A stretch of 15,285 nucleotides of DNA from NCBI GenBank assembly GCA_964429265.1, contig CAYSBK010000043.1, positions 1 through 15,285 of the forward strand, given 5' to 3'. Positions 1-5,275 of this stretch are shown piece by piece. The DNA is from CAYSBK01 sp964429265 (GTDB lineage Bacteria > Planctomycetota > Phycisphaerae > Sedimentisphaerales > Anaerobacaceae). The position numbers were made by a program, and so were the translations under genes. Within the stretch, counting starts at the first letter, position 1. Every line of letters starts with the position of its first letter. The notes under the pieces are model-generated. The model ran no database searches and had not been told where the DNA came from. It saw only the letters and a program-made list of their open reading frames with translations.

Positions 1-107
1 ACCACTGCCGCGGGATGTCGCTTTCTTTCAACTGTATTTTCTGTTCCATCGAGACCGTCTCCGAAAAACTGTTTCCAGGTCGCTAAACACCTGCATTTTT
101 GTAGGAG

Positions 108-260
108 ATGCCGGGGGATATGTCAAGGAAAATCAGCGAATTTTTCGGGAGCCTCGGTGGTGTGGAGGAGCCTGATTTGCTCAGGGCCGGGACGCCGGGC
201 GATGCCCGGTCTGGATGGTCCGGTGTCAAGGCGGGTCGGACGAACACGTCAGAGGGGTGA
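108..260 (+). CDS. Possible small hypothetical protein, 50 aa
   Basis: An open frame of 50 codons starts with ATG at 108 (or ATG at 120) and ends with TGA at 258-260. The predicted peptide is mostly hydrophilic, beginning MPGDMSRKISEFF and then rich in Gly, Asp and Arg. It has no transmembrane segment, signal peptide or motif I recognise. A GGAG lies directly against the first ATG (104-107), too close to be ideal, and 12 nt before the second. Third positions are moderately G/C-rich, which is compatible with coding but not decisive. It stands alone before the promoter at 355. It may be a remnant or a chance ORF. Confidence 0.22.
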   Translation: MPGDMSRKISEFFGSLGGVEEPDLLRAGTPGDARSGWSGVKAGRTNTSEG

Positions 261-354
261 GGAAAAACGGCAAGGCCCGTGCAGACAGGGCGATTCTTGG
301 GAAGAGTGTGTGGTGGCCCGGGGCCAGGATTTCCTCCGGCGGTGCCGGTGGCTT

Positions 355-363
355 TGGTATAAT
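355..363 (+). promoter_or_regulatory. Extended -10 promoter (TGGTATAAT)
   Basis: A perfect TATAAT at 358-363 is preceded by TG one base upstream (355-356), the extended -10 arrangement that can work without a good -35. No convincing -35 is visible at 16-18 bp. It sits 56 bp before the small ORF at 420 and on the same strand as the terminator at 774-808, so the three could delimit one short transcript starting near 370. Confidence 0.45.
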
Positions 364-419
364 TGACGCCAGCGTAATGCTGAGCGCAGCAATTCCTGGG
401 GCAGTCTTGAGGGAAATGT

Positions 420-587
420 ATGCGGGAAGCGCTGGCATTGGTGAGAAGTCCTGTTGTAGCAGACGGTGAAGAAGCCAAAGTGCTGCCGGTTATACTTGTG
501 ATCGGAGGTATTGGCTTGGCGGTTATTTTGTGTTTATTGATGCCTGTATTTCTAATGTTAATTCGCATGGGACGCCGGTCGGTATGA
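420..587 (+). CDS. Possible small single-pass membrane protein, 55 aa
   Basis: An ATG at 420 opens 55 codons ending in TGA at 585-587. A clear Shine-Dalgarno sequence, GAGGGA (409-414), lies 5 nt upstream, and an extended -10 promoter lies at 355-363. Residues 1-20 are polar (MREALALVRSPVV, then acidic). Residues 21-49 form one strongly hydrophobic stretch rich in Val, Ile, Leu and Gly, long enough to span the membrane. The tail RMGRRSV is basic, which suggests the C-terminus faces the cytoplasm by the positive-inside rule. I do not recognise a family. The last 18 codons lie inside the repeat also found at 8586-8683, so the 3' end may be derived from that repeat. Confidence 0.4.
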   Translation: MREALALVRSPVVADGEEAKVLPVILVIGGIGLAVILCLLMPVFLMLIRMGRRSV

Positions 588-590
588 TGA
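532..590 (+). repeat. Dispersed repeat, short copy
   Basis: These 59 nt match the reverse complement of 8586-8683. The first 19 nt (starting GTTTATTGA, ending CCTGTATT) match at 17 of 19 positions. The last 40 nt (starting TCTA, through TGTTAATTCGC, ending ATGA) match at 36 of 40. Between these two blocks the other copy carries 39 extra nt that are absent here. Similarity stops at both ends. A near-perfect hairpin, GAGGTC-AA-GACCTC, lies just downstream at about 613-626. Confidence 0.8.
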
Positions 591-773
591 TTATGGCGTA
601 CGAGGACTCATTGAGGTCAAGACCTCGTGGAAGCCGGGGACAGACGCAGGCCGAGAATACGGTGTTGACCGCCGAGTATCAGCGAACCGAGGATGCGTGG
701 GCTGTTGCCGGTGGTGTTTGCTGGCTGTGGTAGCGGCGCGTAGTTTCGGCTTTGTTGAGTCACAATTAGTGGG

Positions 774-808
774 AAAGGGGCTGCGAGTTAACGCAGCCCT
801 TTCTTTTT
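774..808 (+). terminator. Intrinsic terminator
   Basis: GGGCTGCG (778-785) pairs with CGCAGCCC (792-799) around a 6-nt loop. Two A-T pairs and one G-T pair extend the stem to 775-802, and CTTTTT follows (803-808). The T-tract is on the plus strand only, so it would end transcripts from the left, such as one starting at the promoter at 355-363. The implied transcript is about 435 nt. Confidence 0.8.
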
Positions 809-823
809 GTGGGGCGCGGGGCG

Positions 824-979
824 ATGGGAACGGAGCCAAGTGAACAGAGCAACATTGATGTCGAGCGGGTGCTCGACACCGCGGTGGCGTTGCGGGAGAG
901 GTGGAACGACGCGGAGCAGCGGACGTGGCAGGGGCAACAGAAGAACTGGGGAACGAGGATTCGAACCTCGACTAACTGA
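824..979 (+). CDS. Possible small hypothetical protein, 51 aa, ending antisense to tRNA-Gln
   Basis: An ATG at 824 opens 51 codons ending in TGA at 977-979. The peptide is hydrophilic and looks helical (DVERVLDTAVALRERWNDAE within residues 12-31). Almost every codon before 946 ends in G or C, as in the certain genes here. A G-rich stretch (809-819) could act as ribosome binding site. The last 11 or so codons are simply the antisense of tRNA-Gln (946-1016), so the C-terminus cannot be conserved for its own sake. No family is recognised. It may be the front part of a gene cut off by the tRNA, or chance coding in GC-rich DNA. Confidence 0.25.
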   Translation: MGTEPSEQSNIDVERVLDTAVALRERWNDAEQRTWQGQQKNWGTRIRTSTN

Positions 980-1016
980 TCCAGAGTCAGTCGTGCTACC
1001 GTTACACTATTCCCCA
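946..1016 (-). tRNA. tRNA-Gln (anticodon CTG)
   Basis: Read on the minus strand from 1016, the sequence folds as a complete 71-nt cloverleaf. The acceptor TGGGGAA pairs with TTCCCCA, with U1-A72 as is usual for tRNA-Gln, and the discriminator is G73. The D-stem is GTGT/GCAC. The anticodon stem ACTGA/TCAGT holds loop CTCTGGA, giving anticodon CTG at 34-36. The T-arm is CGAGG-TTCGAAT-CCTCG. The 3' CCA is not encoded. I see no clear promoter upstream (1017-1080). Confidence 0.96.
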
Positions 1017-1167
1017 AGCGGTTTCCGGGGCAGCCCGGCAAGCCTTCTTGCGAGTTTACATTGGATCGGGCGGAACTGCAAGGAGATTCACCGCAGGCTT
1101 TGACGCTGCACCACAGGCCAAAAGAGCCTGATGCCGGATGTCAACAAGCCGGATGGCGTGTTGCGGG

Positions 1168-1204
1168 GGGACAGCGGCGGCGAGGCATACAGGGGCGCTG
1201 TCCC
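1168..1204. repeat. Inverted repeat between the two tRNA genes
   Basis: GGGACAGCG (1168-1176) and CGCTGTCCC (1196-1204) form a perfect 9-bp stem around a 19-nt loop. It lies 15 nt beyond the 3' end of the minus-strand tRNA-Arg(CCT). There is no T-tract on either strand, so it is not a canonical terminator. It could be a processing or rho-independent-like structure behind the tRNA. The rest of 1017-1218 shows only a short direct repeat (GCCGGATG twice, 1131-1155). Confidence 0.4.
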
Positions 1205-1218
1205 GCAGGGTGCGATAG

Positions 1219-1292
1219 TACGCCCGGCAGGATTCGAACCTGCGACCTCCGGTTTAGGAAACCGATGCTCTATCCTACTGAGCTACGGGCGC
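1219..1292 (-). tRNA. tRNA-Arg (anticodon CCT)
   Basis: Read on the minus strand from 1292, a 74-nt cloverleaf forms. The acceptor GCGCCCG pairs with CGGGCGT (first pair G1-U72). The D-stem is GCTC/GAGC. The anticodon stem TCGGT/ACCGG holds loop TTCCTAA, so the anticodon is CCT, which reads AGG. The T-arm is GCAGG-TTCGAAT-CCTGC and the discriminator is A73. CCA is not encoded. The only other arginine tRNA in the window is at 8756-8829. Confidence 0.96.
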
Positions 1293-1475
1293 GCGGTTGT
1301 GATTTTTCTGCATAACAACTGCTTCTCGCGGCTGCGGCGATGCTTTCTGCGGCTGGAGAGTTTACCGTGTTTGCGCGAGTATGTCGAGCAGAATCCGTGG
1401 TGGTCGGCCGGCGGGGGCAGCGTTTGCCGGCAGTTTTTCTTGTGGAAATGCCGTGTTGTGAATGGGCTTCTCAGC

Positions 1476-1887
1476 GTCGGCGCCGGTTTCGGGACGTGCG
1501 GGACGATTACCGGGGTGGGGCGGTACCTGAAGGAGAAGAAGAGCTCCGTGAAAATAGTAGGGATCGAGCCTGCAACCGCCGAGCACAAGTTACCCGGTAT
1601 GAAGAGGATATCCGATCTCAGGGCAGACCTGTTGCCGAAGATTCCGGATAAATCGGTGGTAGATGATATTGTCTCGGTGGAGGACGACGATGCGTACGAA
1701 ACAGCGATACGGCTGGCGCGCGAGGACGGCATTCTCGCGGGGCCGACGACCGGTGCCGTTTTGCACGTTGCCCTTCGATATGCGAGGACACAAGGGCCCG
1801 GCGATAGCGATTTCTCCGGATGACGCTTTCAAGTACATAAGCTTCTACGAACCATACGTAAGGGAGCAAGGAAAACCATCGGTATGA
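1476..1887 (+). pseudogene. Remnant of a PLP-dependent cysteine synthase (C-terminal part, frameshifted)
   Basis: From about 1476 one frame reads the C-terminal half of a CysK-type O-acetylserine sulfhydrylase/cysteine synthase. Visible landmarks are the PLP phosphate-binding loop GTCGTITGVGRYLKE, then VGIEPATAEHKLPGMKRI, SVVDDIVSVEDDDAYETA and GILAGPTTGAVLHVALRYA. Near 1782-1786 similarity jumps to another frame, which continues GHKGPAIAISPDDAFKYISF and stops at 1887. The first frame instead runs to a TGA at 1821-1823. The N-terminal half, including the catalytic lysine region, is absent: 1293-1475 has no cysteine-synthase-like peptide in any frame I read. With a missing 5' half and a frameshift this cannot make an enzyme. 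The frameshift alone could be a sequencing error, but the truncation could not. Confidence 0.85.
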
Positions 1888-1915
1888 CCAGGCCCGTATC
1901 GGGTCGCGGCCCTAC

Positions 1916-3574
1916 TCAGGCGGTGATAACCTTCCTTACGGTTCGGACCCCCTCGATTATCACCAGCACCGCCAGCGCCAGCAACACCAATGCTATAACT
2001 CCAACCGGCGAAAGGTGCCCTTCCAACCGCAAAGGCTCATAGAGGTATTGCTTCACCAGCGTCACCAGTGCCCATACGGTCACGACGTTCATAAACACCA
2101 CCGGCAGCACGATAAACCAAAGGCGTTTGCCGGTTTTCTTCAGCCACACAGCGATAATCAATGCCACCAGGCCGGCAAGCAGTTGATTACTGCTTCCGAA
2201 GACCGGCCAGATGGCCTTCCAGGCCGGTATAGGCTTTCCCTGCGGCCCCCGCAGCGTTATCAGCACGAAAATCGTCGGAAGAATCAGCGTTGCGAGCGTC
2301 GAAACGTAACGGGCGTATCCGCTCCTGAGAGCGAAGAACTCCTCGAAGACGTAGCGTCCGAGTCTGGTGGCCGTGTCGAGCGTGGTAAGGATGAATGCCG
2401 ACAGTGCCAGCAGCCCGAAGGACTTTCCGAGCTCTGCGGGTACACCCAGGAGGGAAGCGAATCTGCTGACGCCCGCAGCGTATATTTGAAGCGGGGGCTG
2501 ATGCGTAAGGTCATCGGAGCGTCCGAGCATCACGACGGTTGCAAGTGCAATGACGGCCACCAGTCCTTCGAGGAGCATCCCGCCGTAACCGACAAGCCGG
2601 GCGTCTGGCTCGGCGTTGAGTTGCTTGGACGAGGTGCCGGAGGCGACGATCGAGTGAAAACCGGAACAGGCTCCACAGGCGACGGTGATAAAGAGCATCG
2701 GAAACAGCGCACCGGGATGCGGCACATTCCAGGCGATAAAAGCCGGGTAGTTAATGGCGAATCCTCCCGCAAGTATACCGAGGAACCCGACAAGTACCGA
2801 GGCGTACAACAGAAACGACGAGAGGTAGTCCCTGGGCTGCAGGAGAATCCACACCGGCGTGGTCGAGGCCACGAAGCAGTACACAATCAAGATCACCGCC
2901 CAGGTTTTCTTCGGGTCGCCGGAGACCAGCCAGGCCATTTTAGCGGGGGGGATGGGCACCTGCTGGCCGGCCCATACGGCCACGAACACCAGCGGCACAA
3001 ATACCAGTGACGCCCAAAGCAGTGGTACTTTGAGCCTGTTTATGGCCAGGCCGAACAGAATCGCCAGGACGATGAACATAAGTGATGAACTTGCGACCCC
3101 GCCATTGTCTTTGAAGGTGGTGGCGGTGAGGTCCGCAAAGACGGTCAGCACATAGACAAGCGTCAGCCAGACAAAGGCAAGCAGCAGACGGTACGTCAGG
3201 GCCGACATATGCTCCCTTGCGACGACGGCGATCGATTGTGCGCGGTGGCGTATCGAGGCCACCAGCGCGGAGAAATCAATCACGGCTCCGACGAATATGG
3301 TGCCGAGAATAATCCAAAGCAGCACCGGCAGCCAGCCGAACACCAGCGCGGCGATGACAGGTCCGACTATTGGTGCGGCTCCTGCTATAGAGGCGAAATG
3401 GTGACCAAGCAGCACCGCCTTGTGTGCGGGGACGCGGTCCACGCCGTCGTAGTCGGTGTGGCTGGGAGTGGGGCGGTTCTCGTCCAGTTCGTAGGTCTCG
3501 GCCAGGAATCGGCCGTAAAACCTGTACCCGAGCACGAACGAAACAAATGCAACCAACATTATCGCGGCAAGCAT
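1916..3574 (-). CDS. cstA: Carbon starvation protein CstA family transporter
   Basis: This 552-residue polytopic membrane protein has about fourteen hydrophobic helices and belongs to the CstA/YjiY family, whose characterised members import peptides or pyruvate across the inner membrane. The family signature is plain at residues 45-110: a DRVPAHKAVLLGHHFASIAG stretch, then GAAPIVGPVIAALVFGW and LLWIILG. Motifs near the middle, including ACGACSGFHSIVASGTSSKQ, are also typical. Its length fits the short CstA type rather than the roughly 700-residue enterobacterial form. The ATG at 3574 has GGAG 9 nt upstream (3584-3587). It starts 51 bp after der on the same strand, with no terminator or promoter visible between, so co-transcription is likely. 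The substrate cannot be read from the sequence. Confidence 0.95.
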   Translation of the reverse strand: MLAAIMLVAFVSFVLGYRFYGRFLAETYELDENRPTPSHTDYDGVDRVPAHKAVLLGHHFASIAGAAPIVGPVIAALVFGWLPVLLWIILGTIFVGAVIDFSALVASIRHRAQSIAVVAREHMSALTYRLLLAFVWLTLVYVLTVFADLTATTFKDNGGVASSSLMFIVLAILFGLAINRLKVPLLWASLVFVPLVFVAVWAGQQVPIPPAKMAWLVSGDPKKTWAVILIVYCFVASTTPVWILLQPRDYLSSFLLYASVLVGFLGILAGGFAINYPAFIAWNVPHPGALFPMLFITVACGACSGFHSIVASGTSSKQLNAEPDARLVGYGGMLLEGLVAVIALATVVMLGRSDDLTHQPPLQIYAAGVSRFASLLGVPAELGKSFGLLALSAFILTTLDTATRLGRYVFEEFFALRSGYARYVSTLATLILPTIFVLITLRGPQGKPIPAWKAIWPVFGSSNQLLAGLVALIIAVWLKKTGKRLWFIVLPVVFMNVVTVWALVTLVKQYLYEPLRLEGHLSPVGVIALVLLALAVLVIIEGVRTVRKVITA

Positions 3575-3625
3575 ATCCTTTTACTCCGGAAAATGGTAAC
3601 GGCGATCTTGTTCACGATTTCATTT

Positions 3626-4987
3626 TCAGTTTCGAGCCGTCGTGCCGGGCGCAGGCTTGCCTGTCGATGCGGCTTGCCTGTGCGGCCGCGCCAGCAGCCT
3701 TATCGGCACCTCCTTTACCTCCAGCAGTTCCCTCAGCCGGGCGATGATGAACCGCCGACGGTTCTGGTCGAAAAGTTCCGGCCTGTTGACGAACATAAGC
3801 ACGGTCACGGGGTTGACGTCTATCTGGGTGGCATAATAAACCCTGGGCGCTGCCTGCTTTGCCCTGCCGATGCCGGACCTCTCGGCTTTTATGGCCTCGA
3901 AGGCCTTGTTCAGCCTTGCGGTCGGTATCCAGGTCGTGGCCTGCTTGAATATCGAAGCGGCCGTGTCAAGCATACCCTGAACGTTCCTGCCGGTGGTGGC
4001 GGTTGTGAAAACTATGGGCGCGAATTTCAGCCCCGGCAGGACCTTTGTCAAATACTGGGCGTAGTGGCCGGTGGCGGCTGTGCCCTTGGCAAGGTCCCAC
4101 TTGTTCACCACAATCACGCAGCTCCTGAAATGCTGTTCTATCAGCCGTGCAAGGGCCTTGTCAACCTGGGAAACGGGCACCGTGGCGTCAATGACGAAAA
4201 GCACCACGTCGGCCCTGGCGACCGAACGCCTGGCACGAACGTGGCTGTAGAACTCTATACTGTCGGCGATTCTGGCTTTTTTTCTCACGCCGGGCGTGTC
4301 GATGACCACCATCGTTCTGCCGTCTTTTTCAAAGCGGACGTCCACCGCATCGCGGGTGGTGCCGGGGGTTTCGCTAACTATCACCCTGGCCGAGCCTACT
4401 ATGGCGTTGACCAGCGTACTTTTGCCGGCGTTGCGCTTGCCGACGACTGCAAGTTTCATCACCGGCTCGGGGGGAACGTCCGACTCCACGGTGCGGACCT
4501 TTTCCAGCACACGCTCGAGCAGCACCTTTTTGTTGAGGTTGTTTTTTACCGAAATGCACAGAAAATCACCCAGTCCCAGCTTCGCGAACTCGCCCGCCGC
4601 GGGGAAAAGCTTCGCGTTGTCGGCCTTGTTGGCGACGCCTATTACCTGGACGCCGCGTTTGCGAAGAAGCCGGCCTATCGTCTCATCCAGGGGGGTCAGA
4701 CCTTCGCGGACGTCCACCATAAAAACGGCCACCGTCGCCGAGGCCAGCGCATCGGCTATCTGCTGCTCGACAAGCTCTGCCAGGTCGTCGCGGTCGACTA
4801 TGCCGTAGCCGCCGGTGTCGACCAGCTCGAAATAGGTTTCGTTGTGCTCAATTACCGCGCTGACATAATCGCGCGTAACGCCCGGGGTGGGCTCGACGAT
4901 GGTTATCATCCGGCCCGCCAGCGCGTTGAACAGGCTGCTTTTGCCCACGTTGGGGCGACCGACTATGACCACTTTCGCCAGAGCCAT
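3626..4987 (-). CDS. der: Ribosome-assembly GTPase Der (EngA)
   Basis: Der is the essential double-GTPase that helps mature the 50S ribosomal subunit. With the start at 4987 the product has 453 residues, normal for the family. G-domain 1 shows GRPNVGKS (10-17), TPGVTRD (34-40), DTGG (57-60) and NKAD (120-123). G-domain 2 shows GKRNAGKS (183-190), TPGTTRD (207-213), DTPG (230-233) and NKWD (295-298). A KH-like RNA-binding domain follows from about 350. The second P-loop is KRNAGKS rather than the usual RPNVGKS, and the G5 loops (ISVKNN, TATTG) differ from the common SAK/SAL form. The frame is open back to an ATG at 5080. I chose 4987 because GGAAGG lies just upstream, the family begins here, and the 5080 ATG overlaps a candidate -10. 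It probably forms an operon with cstA. Confidence 0.96.
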   Translation of the reverse strand: MALAKVVIVGRPNVGKSSLFNALAGRMITIVEPTPGVTRDYVSAVIEHNETYFELVDTGGYGIVDRDDLAELVEQQIADALASATVAVFMVDVREGLTPLDETIGRLLRKRGVQVIGVANKADNAKLFPAAGEFAKLGLGDFLCISVKNNLNKKVLLERVLEKVRTVESDVPPEPVMKLAVVGKRNAGKSTLVNAIVGSARVIVSETPGTTRDAVDVRFEKDGRTMVVIDTPGVRKKARIADSIEFYSHVRARRSVARADVVLFVIDATVPVSQVDKALARLIEQHFRSCVIVVNKWDLAKGTAATGHYAQYLTKVLPGLKFAPIVFTTATTGRNVQGMLDTAASIFKQATTWIPTARLNKAFEAIKAERSGIGRAKQAAPRVYYATQIDVNPVTVLMFVNRPELFDQNRRRFIIARLRELLEVKEVPIRLLARPHRQAASTGKPAPGTTARN

Positions 4988-5078
4988 TGCTGCCTTCCGC
5001 GAAAAACAAGGCTTCACAAAGTACCCGCCGGCACAGATGCCGCGGCAACTGCTCGGCTGCTGTGCGCCGGAAACCTGC

Positions 5079-5084
5079 ATTCTA
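5079..5084 (-). promoter_or_regulatory. Candidate -10 for der
   Basis: On the minus strand TAGAAT (5079-5084) matches five of six bases of the -10 consensus. It lies 92 bp before the chosen der start. The base group 17 bp further upstream (TTCTAA) matches the -35 at only three of six positions. Its position on top of the far-upstream ATG at 5080 argues against the longer Der reading. Confidence 0.3.
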
Positions 5085-5145
5085 CCACTGTCACCGTCGA
5101 TTTAGAAGCGCCGCCTCCGACGCCGCGGCCGGGGGAGCTTTTACC

Positions 5146-5174
5146 TTGACATTTTGTGGCGGCGTCGCTATCAG
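5146..5174 (+). promoter_or_regulatory. Sigma70-type promoter of topA
   Basis: A perfect -35 TTGACA (5146-5151) is followed after exactly 17 bp by TATCAG (5169-5174), four of six matches to the -10. Transcription would begin near 5181 and leave a leader of about 95 nt before topA. It lies in the 288-bp region between the divergent der and topA genes. Confidence 0.65.
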
Positions 5175-5198
5175 TCCAAATTCTAAATCGTAGGGCAC

Positions 5199-5236
5199 CG
5201 GCAGCCGATAACTGAACAACTGCCGAAAATTCGGCT
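5199..5236 (+). promoter_or_regulatory. Leader with alternative hairpins upstream of topA
   Basis: Within the predicted topA leader three pairings compete. CGGCAG (5199-5204) can pair with CTGCCG (5220-5225). GCCGA (5222-5226) can pair with TCGGC (5231-5235) around a 4-nt loop. AGCCGA (5203-5208) can pair with TCGGCT (5231-5236). The first excludes the other two. No T-tract follows, so if this regulates it would more likely act on translation or mRNA stability than by termination. Confidence 0.3.
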
Positions 5237-5275
5237 AATAACACTTGTGGCCCCGGGTTGCATTGAGGATTCCTG

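Noticed and set aside
83..568. 161-codon minus-strand open frame at the left end
   Set aside because: Pro/Ser/Thr-rich low-complexity peptide with no motif, no ribosome binding site seen, and overlapping the promoter and small ORF on the other strand.
1131..1823. 230-codon plus-strand frame containing the cysteine synthase similarity
   Set aside because: Its first half is the antisense of tRNA-Arg(CCT) plus flanks; only the part from about 1476 resembles a protein family, so the ATG at 1131 is not a real start.
2015..3010. 331-codon plus-strand open frame
   Set aside because: Antisense to cstA; no motif, Gln/His/Arg-rich shadow composition.
4988..5080. 31-residue N-terminal extension of Der
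   Set aside because: No conservation expected, Cys/Gly-rich peptide, first ATG overlaps a candidate -10, and a better ribosome binding site precedes 4987.
3209..5149. Very long plus-strand open frame (646 codons) across der and the start of cstA
   Set aside because: It is antisense to two certain genes, and its residue composition (rich in Gly, Arg, His, no motifs) is that of a mirror frame in GC-rich DNA.
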